From a bacterium (GTDB lineage Bacteria > Patescibacteriota > Minisyncoccia > UBA6257 > JAGOQP01): 40,985 nt of DNA. The stretch lies in contig JAKANP010000006.1 in the NCBI GenBank assembly GCA_021812345.1, positions 1-40,985 of the forward strand, written 5' to 3'. The position numbers and the translations under genes were made by a program. Of the stretch, positions 35,497 through 40,985 are shown piece by piece; position 1 is the first letter of the stretch, and the number at the start of each line of letters is the position of its first letter. The notes under the pieces were generated by a model, which made no database searches, had not been told where the DNA came from, and saw only the letters and a program-made list of their open reading frames with translations.

Positions 35497-35644
35497 GAGT
35501 TCTCCCTTCTTTATTTTTTTAACATTATATTATAAATTTGTCAATTATGTGTAATGGTTTTATGTAGCGGCAAATAGTAATAGTATTTAAATTAATGTAT
35601 AATTATTCAAATTGGTTGTGACAAAAATTATTTAAAATTTATTT

Positions 35645-36445
35645 ATGAAAAAAAATTTATCTTTATGGGTTTTGGTTTTTATTGTGGCATTTGCGACATT
35701 GGCAATCATTATATTTATGCCGAGACAAAATGTTCTTGCGCCCTCGCCCAATTCCAGTTCTTCGACTCAAACTCAAACCGCTTCAACAACATTAATTGCT
35801 ACCGCAAGTTTTTCTTGCGATAGTGAAAAATCAATAGCCGCTTCTTTTTATAGAACTCCAATTACTGCCATACCTTCTCCGGGACAACCCCCGACTCCTA
35901 ATGGAATTGTTGGGCTTGTTTTGTCCGATGGCAGAAATATGACGCTTAAACAAACGATTTCTGCCGACGGAGGACGTTATACAAACAGCGATGAATCAAT
36001 TGTTTTCTGGACTAAGGGGGACACTGCGTTTATTCAAGAAAATGGAAAAGAAACTTTTTCCAACTGTGTTGTTTCAAAAAATCAATCCGCCGCTCCTCCT
36101 CCGCAGACATCAAATTCAATGATTGCCAATCCTGCCAGCGTTTATTGCCAGCAAAAAGGAGGGCAGCTTAGTATTGCCAGTAAACCCGATGGAAGCCAAT
36201 ATGGATTGTGTTATTTTTTGGATAACCGAGCTTGTGAAGAATGGGCAATGTTTAGAGGGGACTGTCCGATAGGCGGAGTAAAAACTACCGGCTATGTTAC
36301 CGATGCTCAAAAATTTTGCGCTTGGTCGGGAGGACAAACCTTTTCGGTCCCTAATGCCGTCTGCACTTTTAAAGACGGTTCAACTTGTTCGGATGATGCT
36401 TTCTACGCAGGCACTTGTCAGTCGGGAACAAAATCGGGGCAATAA
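35645..36445 (+). CDS. Membrane-anchored DUF333-containing protein
   Basis: N-terminal TM; NPASVYCQQKGGQLSIASKPDGSQYGLCYFLDNRACEEWAMFRGDCP. Confidence 0.8.
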   Translation: MKKNLSLWVLVFIVAFATLAIIIFMPRQNVLAPSPNSSSSTQTQTASTTLIATASFSCDSEKSIAASFYRTPITAIPSPGQPPTPNGIVGLVLSDGRNMTLKQTISADGGRYTNSDESIVFWTKGDTAFIQENGKETFSNCVVSKNQSAAPPPQTSNSMIANPASVYCQQKGGQLSIASKPDGSQYGLCYFLDNRACEEWAMFRGDCPIGGVKTTGYVTDAQKFCAWSGGQTFSVPNAVCTFKDGSTCSDDAFYAGTCQSGTKSGQ

Positions 36446-36514
36446 ATTTATTGACATTTTTTAAAAACGATGATTAACTTCTTTTTGGTAAATTTAAACA
36501 AAAGGAGGTGAAAG

Positions 36515-36628
36515 ATGCTAAGAAAGCGCTGGATGCTTCGGGCAGTCGCACACTGTTGCGATGGGAAGTGTACCAAGGGCGGCGAATTTTTTTCGCCGCC
36601 CGTTCTTTTATGTATATTTTTTGAATAG
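36515..36628 (+). CDS. Candidate Cys-containing micro-protein or leader/small RNA
   Basis: SD AAAGGAGGTG; MLRKRWMLRAVAHCCDGKCTKGGEFFSPPVLLCIFFE; TTGACA at 36451; terminator at 36577-36608. Confidence 0.4.
   Translation: MLRKRWMLRAVAHCCDGKCTKGGEFFSPPVLLCIFFE
36577..36608 (+). terminator. Strong terminator
   Basis: GGGCGGCGAA-TTTTT-TTCGCCGCCC then GTTCTTTT. Confidence 0.8.
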
Positions 36629-36746
36629 TTTTAGCAAAATAAAGCGGAAAATTTATATTTTTATAATAAATATTTTAAGTGATATATTTAAGATAAAAAT
36701 CTTAATATCACTCCAATTTTATTTTTTAATTTGCTATAATAAAAAA

Positions 36747-36923
36747 ATGAAAAACTTTAATCACGGAGGTTCAAATGCGGTATATGGTTTGGGGTTTATA
36801 GGCGCGGCTATTTATTTTATCGGTAAAGCGGCCACATTTTGGTTAGCGGTCTTGGGTTTTTTAAAGGCTTTAGTTTGGCCGGCTTATTTGATTTACTACG
36901 CCTTGAATTTTTTGGCTAAGTAA
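36747..36923 (+). CDS. Small hydrophobic protein
   Basis: MKNFNHGGSNAVYGLGFIGAAIYFIGKAATFWLAVLGFLKALVWPAYLIYYALNFLAK; start re-picked within the longer track ORF. Confidence 0.6.
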   Translation: MKNFNHGGSNAVYGLGFIGAAIYFIGKAATFWLAVLGFLKALVWPAYLIYYALNFLAK

Positions 36924-36973
36924 TTTTACCAGGCTTTTGTTTGTGATTTTATAATCGCGTTTTTAATTTGCTT

Positions 36974-37528
36974 ATGAATAAAAAAAATTTATCAAAAGAA
37001 AAAGGTTTTACCGAAGGAATTTTAAAAGGAAGAATGGCCGAAGTTTTAGTCGAAGAACTTCTTAAAAAATCAGGAAATAAAGTTTACAGATTCGGATATG
37101 AGGCGATTACTCAAAATTTGGTCCAGCCGGATGAAATTTTTAGCGGCAATACCGAAGTCGGGAAAAAAATAAGAACTATCCCGGATTTTATTGTGGTCAA
37201 TAAGAAGGGAGAGCCGGAATTTGTAGAGGTTAAATTCCGATGGAATGCGGAACCGAATGAAAACGATTTCACTCCTTTGCAGGAGGCGGCAAAATATTGG
37301 AATGCGCCCATTATTTTGGTTAGTTGCAGAGAAAAACCTTATTTTAGAGTTATCTTGCCCCCATATTTTGACGCTAAAGGAAATTTTAAATTTGTCCCGA
37401 TAGAAAAAATTTCGGATTGGAATATAAACAAAGAAGCTCTTTCAAAAAGCGAGGAACTCGTTTCCACCTATTTGGGATCAACAATGATAAATCGTTCAAG
37501 ATTGCTCGGTAAAGTTTTGGAATTTTAA
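36974..37528 (+). CDS. Putative PD-(D/E)xK-fold nuclease-like protein
   Basis: GRMAEVLVEELLKKSGNKVYRFG...IPDFIVVNKKGEPEFVEVKFRWN (PDF...EVK). Confidence 0.6.
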   Translation: MNKKNLSKEKGFTEGILKGRMAEVLVEELLKKSGNKVYRFGYEAITQNLVQPDEIFSGNTEVGKKIRTIPDFIVVNKKGEPEFVEVKFRWNAEPNENDFTPLQEAAKYWNAPIILVSCREKPYFRVILPPYFDAKGNFKFVPIEKISDWNINKEALSKSEELVSTYLGSTMINRSRLLGKVLEF

Positions 37529-37586
37529 ATATTAATTATTTTAAATTTCAAGAAACGGGAGTGATTTTTTGCTATAATTAGTATAA

Positions 37587-38522
37587 ATGAAAAAAACAGC
37601 GGTAATAATTTTCGGATTATTGGCGATAGGTTCGTCCGTATATTTTTCAAAGGATCAGATTTCCGGAGTGGTTTCTATTTTTGAAAGCCAATATTTTCCC
37701 TGCCAACAACCGATAACTTATTCTTTGGGAACTTTTGATTCCGGATTCGGGGTTTCAAAAGCGGAATTCTTAAAAGACATAAATCAGGCGGTTCAAATTT
37801 GGCAGACCCCGGTTCAAAAGGAATTGTTTAAATATTCTCCTGATAATGGAGATTTAAAGATAAATCTGATATATGACTATCGTCAGCAGGCCACTGATAA
37901 ATTAAAGCATTTGGGAATAATTGTCGGTAACAGCAAAGCATCTTATGATGCTATAAAATCTCAATACGATACAATGCTTGCGAATTATAACAGCCAAAAA
38001 TCGGCGCTTGAAACAAAAATTGCCGATTTTCAACAGCAACAGGACACTTACAATGCAGAAGTTCAATCTTGGAATCAAAAAGGCGGAGCTCCGGAAAATA
38101 TTTATAATCAACTAAATCAGGAAAAATCATCGTTGAGCCAAGAAGCGCAATCAATAACCCAAGAGCAAAACGACTTAAATTCCAAAGCTTCCGACATAAA
38201 TGCGGTTGTTGTCGCTTTAAATCAGTTGGTGGAGGCGCTTAATTTGAATGTTTCTCAATACAATGCCGTCGGCAGTCAGCAATCGGGCGAGTTTGAAGAA
38301 GGTGATTATCAAAGTGGTCCCGATGGCAAAAAAATAGATATCTATCAATTTGACAGTCAGAATAAATTAATCAGGGTTTTAGCGCACGAACTTGGTCATG
38401 CGCTTGGAATGCAACACGTGAGCGATCCCCAGGCGATTATGTATAAATTGAATTATGGAACCGGAGAAAAATTAACTTCAGCGGATTTGGCGGAATTAAA
38501 GTATGTATGTAAAATAAAATAG
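37587..38522 (+). CDS. Secreted matrixin-like zinc metalloprotease with coiled-coil insert
   Basis: N-terminal TM; HELGHALGMQHVSDPQAIMY (HExxHxxGxxH plus downstream Met). Confidence 0.88.
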   Translation: MKKTAVIIFGLLAIGSSVYFSKDQISGVVSIFESQYFPCQQPITYSLGTFDSGFGVSKAEFLKDINQAVQIWQTPVQKELFKYSPDNGDLKINLIYDYRQQATDKLKHLGIIVGNSKASYDAIKSQYDTMLANYNSQKSALETKIADFQQQQDTYNAEVQSWNQKGGAPENIYNQLNQEKSSLSQEAQSITQEQNDLNSKASDINAVVVALNQLVEALNLNVSQYNAVGSQQSGEFEEGDYQSGPDGKKIDIYQFDSQNKLIRVLAHELGHALGMQHVSDPQAIMYKLNYGTGEKLTSADLAELKYVCKIK

Positions 38523-38543
38523 TTTAATAAAATTAATTTATTT

Positions 38544-39014
38544 ATGAATAATATATTCAAACTGATCATTTCTATTTTAATTTGTGAAGGAGCGGGAATA
38601 TTCGGTTCATTATTTACAATGAGCCAAATTAAAAGTTGGTATGCGGATATTAAAAAGCCGTCGTTTAATCCTCCCGATTGGATTTTTGGTCCTGTTTGGT
38701 CGTTCTTATTTTTGCTTATGGGGGTTTCATTATATCTGGTTTGGAGCGGCGGGATTTCCGGAATTTCGATTAAAACAGAAATTATAATTTTTGTAATTCA
38801 ATTGGCGTTGAATATTTTGTGGTCAATTTTGTTTTTTGGCATCCATTCTCCAAAATTGGCATTCGTGGATATTGTTTTTTTATGGGCGATGATTCTTTTA
38901 ACCGTTTTTGAATTTTATTCTATAAATAATACCGCTGGATTGCTTTTAATTCCTTATTTTTTGTGGGTTTCTTTTGCTTTGATTTTGAATTTTGAAATTT
39001 GGAAGTTAAATTAG
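38544..39014 (+). CDS. TspO/MBR family protein
   Basis: WYADIKKPSFNPPDWIFGPVWSFLFLLMGVSLYLVW...LNILWSILFFG. Confidence 0.95.
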   Translation: MNNIFKLIISILICEGAGIFGSLFTMSQIKSWYADIKKPSFNPPDWIFGPVWSFLFLLMGVSLYLVWSGGISGISIKTEIIIFVIQLALNILWSILFFGIHSPKLAFVDIVFLWAMILLTVFEFYSINNTAGLLLIPYFLWVSFALILNFEIWKLN

Positions 39015-39045
39015 TTTATTTTTGATTGTTGTGTTAAAATAAAAT

Positions 39046-39231
39046 ATGAGTAAAAATAAAATAAAAGGAATGATTGAAATTATTTTCGCTTTACTGGTGC
39101 TGTTTTTGTCCATGTGGAATCCCGAAGTTTCCGTATTTTTATCGGTGGCGGCGCTGGTTATTTTTGGAGCAGCCGAGCTTTTAAAAGGTCAAAACAATAA
39201 AAAAGTCGAAGAAAAAAATAATATTAATTAG
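39046..39231 (+). CDS. Small membrane protein
   Basis: Two hydrophobic segments; 61 aa. Confidence 0.5.
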   Translation: MSKNKIKGMIEIIFALLVLFLSMWNPEVSVFLSVAALVIFGAAELLKGQNNKKVEEKNNIN

Positions 39232-39252
39232 CTTTAAAAGAGCAAATAAAAT

Positions 39253-39654
39253 ATGAAAGGATTTGTAGATAATATAGAAAAATTAACCGAAGAAAATGAA
39301 AATTTTCGCAAGGTTCTTTATACGGCAAAAAACAGCCAGCTGGTGGTAATGAGCTTAAAACCGCTTGAAGATATCGGAATGGAAGTCCACCAATTGGATC
39401 AATTTTTGAGAGTTGAAAAAGGAGTTGGTAAGGCGATTTTGGACGGGGTTGAACACGAAATAGGCGATGGGTTTGCTATTGTTGTCCCTGCCGGAACAAA
39501 CCACAATATCGTCAACACTTCGACTGTGGAAGAGATGAAACTTTATACGGTTTATTCTCCGCCGAATCATCTTGACGGAAAAATTCATGTCACAAAATCA
39601 GATGCGGAAGCCGATGAGAGCGAACATTTTGACGGGGTGACAACCGAGCGATAA
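39253..39654 (+). CDS. Cupin-domain protein
   Basis: IGMEVHQLDQFLRVEKGVGKAILDGVEHEIGDGFAIVVPAGTNHNIVN. Confidence 0.9.
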   Translation: MKGFVDNIEKLTEENENFRKVLYTAKNSQLVVMSLKPLEDIGMEVHQLDQFLRVEKGVGKAILDGVEHEIGDGFAIVVPAGTNHNIVNTSTVEEMKLYTVYSPPNHLDGKIHVTKSDAEADESEHFDGVTTER

Positions 39655-39730
39655 AATCATATTTTCATTCGTGATAAAAAATCTCATAATTTTATGGGAT
39701 TTTTTATTTAAATAATGTTATCATTATCGG

Positions 39731-40849
39731 ATGATTTTAAGATTTATTTTATTAATCGTTTTAGCGGTTGTAATTTTAGGAGGAGCTAATTGGTTTGTTT
39801 TATTTTCTTTGGGGCGTCTTTTATTAATCAAATCTCCTTCAACTAAAATTATCATTGCCATATTGATTTTATCTATAACTTTCGGATTTTTAATAATTTC
39901 CGCCATTTCTCGGGTGACTGAAAGCCAAATTGTTAAATATCTTTATATAATTTCTTCGGTTTTGATAGGAGTTTGGGTTTTCGTTCTGTTTTTTCTGATA
40001 ATTGCTTGGGCGATTGTCGGTGTCTTGCATCTTTTGGGAATTTATGCCGGAAGGAAAATAATAACTTGGGCGATGCTTTTTTCGGCGTTAATTTATTCGG
40101 CTTATAATATTTATAACGCTTATGATATAAAAATAAAAAGTATTTCTATTCCAATGAAGGGATTGCCGGATTTTTGGAAAGGAAAAAAAATAGTTCAGCT
40201 TTCGGATGTTCATTTGGGAAATATCAATGGTGCTGATTTTATGCAAAAAATTGCCGATTTGACTAATGCTCAAAATCCGGATGCGATAGTTATTACCGGT
40301 GATTTATTTGACGGAATGGACGGAAATCTGACTCCACTTATTGCCCCGCTTAATTCCTTAAAAGCTCCGGAGGGAATTTATTATGTTACCGGCAATCATG
40401 AACTTTATTTGGGATTGGATAAAGTTTTGCAGATAATCGGTCAAACCGATATCCAATTTATTGATGACAGAGTTGTCCATAAAGACGGACTTCAATTTGC
40501 CGGAATTTCTTACGGTCAAGATTTGCAACCTCAGGATATAAAAAGCATTTTGGAGGCGGATAAGAATTACGACAAAAACATGCCGACAATTCTTTTGTAT
40601 CACATTCCATTGCTGTCAAAAATAAAAGAAGCCGAGCAAATGGGTATAGACCTTCAGCTTTCAGGCCACACTCACGTCGGTCAGTTGATGCCTTTTAAAT
40701 TAATAACCGAAATTATTTATCAAGGATATGATTACGGATTGCATAAAATTGGAAATTTTTATGAATATACATCAAGCGGTGTCGGGACTTGGGGCCCGCC
40801 GATGAGAAGCGGAAATAGTCCTGAGATTGTTTCAATCACTCTGAAATAG
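39731..40849 (+). CDS. Membrane-associated metallophosphoesterase (YkuE-like)
   Basis: N-terminal TMs; QLSDVHLGN...VITGDLFDG...VTGNHELY...LSGHTHVGQ. Confidence 0.93.
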   Translation: MILRFILLIVLAVVILGGANWFVLFSLGRLLLIKSPSTKIIIAILILSITFGFLIISAISRVTESQIVKYLYIISSVLIGVWVFVLFFLIIAWAIVGVLHLLGIYAGRKIITWAMLFSALIYSAYNIYNAYDIKIKSISIPMKGLPDFWKGKKIVQLSDVHLGNINGADFMQKIADLTNAQNPDAIVITGDLFDGMDGNLTPLIAPLNSLKAPEGIYYVTGNHELYLGLDKVLQIIGQTDIQFIDDRVVHKDGLQFAGISYGQDLQPQDIKSILEADKNYDKNMPTILLYHIPLLSKIKEAEQMGIDLQLSGHTHVGQLMPFKLITEIIYQGYDYGLHKIGNFYEYTSSGVGTWGPPMRSGNSPEIVSITLK

Positions 40850-40922
40850 TTTATAGCCGGCTTATTTTTTGGCGGCTATTTTTGTGCTAACATTTATTTT
40901 AGATCATTGAAAAGGAGAATCC

Positions 40923-40985
40923 ATGAAATCAAAAGCCGCAGTTGCTGTTTTTTTGGGATTTATCCTAAGCATTTTCTCTATTGCT
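40923..40985 (+). CDS. Start of a secreted/membrane protein, truncated by window end
   Basis: SD AAAAGGAG, ATG, MKSKAAVAVFLGFILSIFSIA. Confidence 0.6.
   Translation, partial: MKSKAAVAVFLGFILSIFSIA

Noticed and set aside
1-40985. CRISPR array
   Set aside because: No regularly spaced direct repeats with unique spacers and no cas genes were seen.

Overview
AT-rich bacterial chromosome segment. The gene set (minimal UvrC, RmuC, LemA/HtpX, DUF5652, DUF5666, pilin-LamG proteins) suggests Patescibacteria/CPR, but taxonomy is inferred only. Backbone: uvrB (partial), uvrC and uvrA; groES-groEL; lemA-htpX; a sigma factor/DUF5666/MacAB-type export cluster (24.5-35.1 kb) with two adaptor-ATPase-permease sets; and assorted membrane and secreted proteins. 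The most unusual locus is a 4.3 kb island (about 15455-19781) at the 3' end of tRNA-Ser(GGA). It is bounded by a 21-bp direct repeat of the tRNA 3' end and by 252-bp near-identical inverted repeats, and no integrase is visible. It encodes a restriction-modification-like module: a full-length LexA repressor (wHTH, Ala-Gly cleavage site, Ser/Lys dyad) fused in frame to a C5-cytosine methyltransferase, a convergent Bsp6I-like REase gene with an XRE controller, and a divergent SEC-C protein with a HEPN-like RNKIEH motif. I propose this as a candidate SOS-coupled R-M/defence system. A second theme is short repeat elements inserted in frame into conserved genes (uvrB, uvrC twice, an SDR, a type IV pilin), resembling Rickettsia palindromic elements. 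Two unlisted micro-genes with their own SD and terminator signals are also reported. All family calls come from motif reading; no searches were run.
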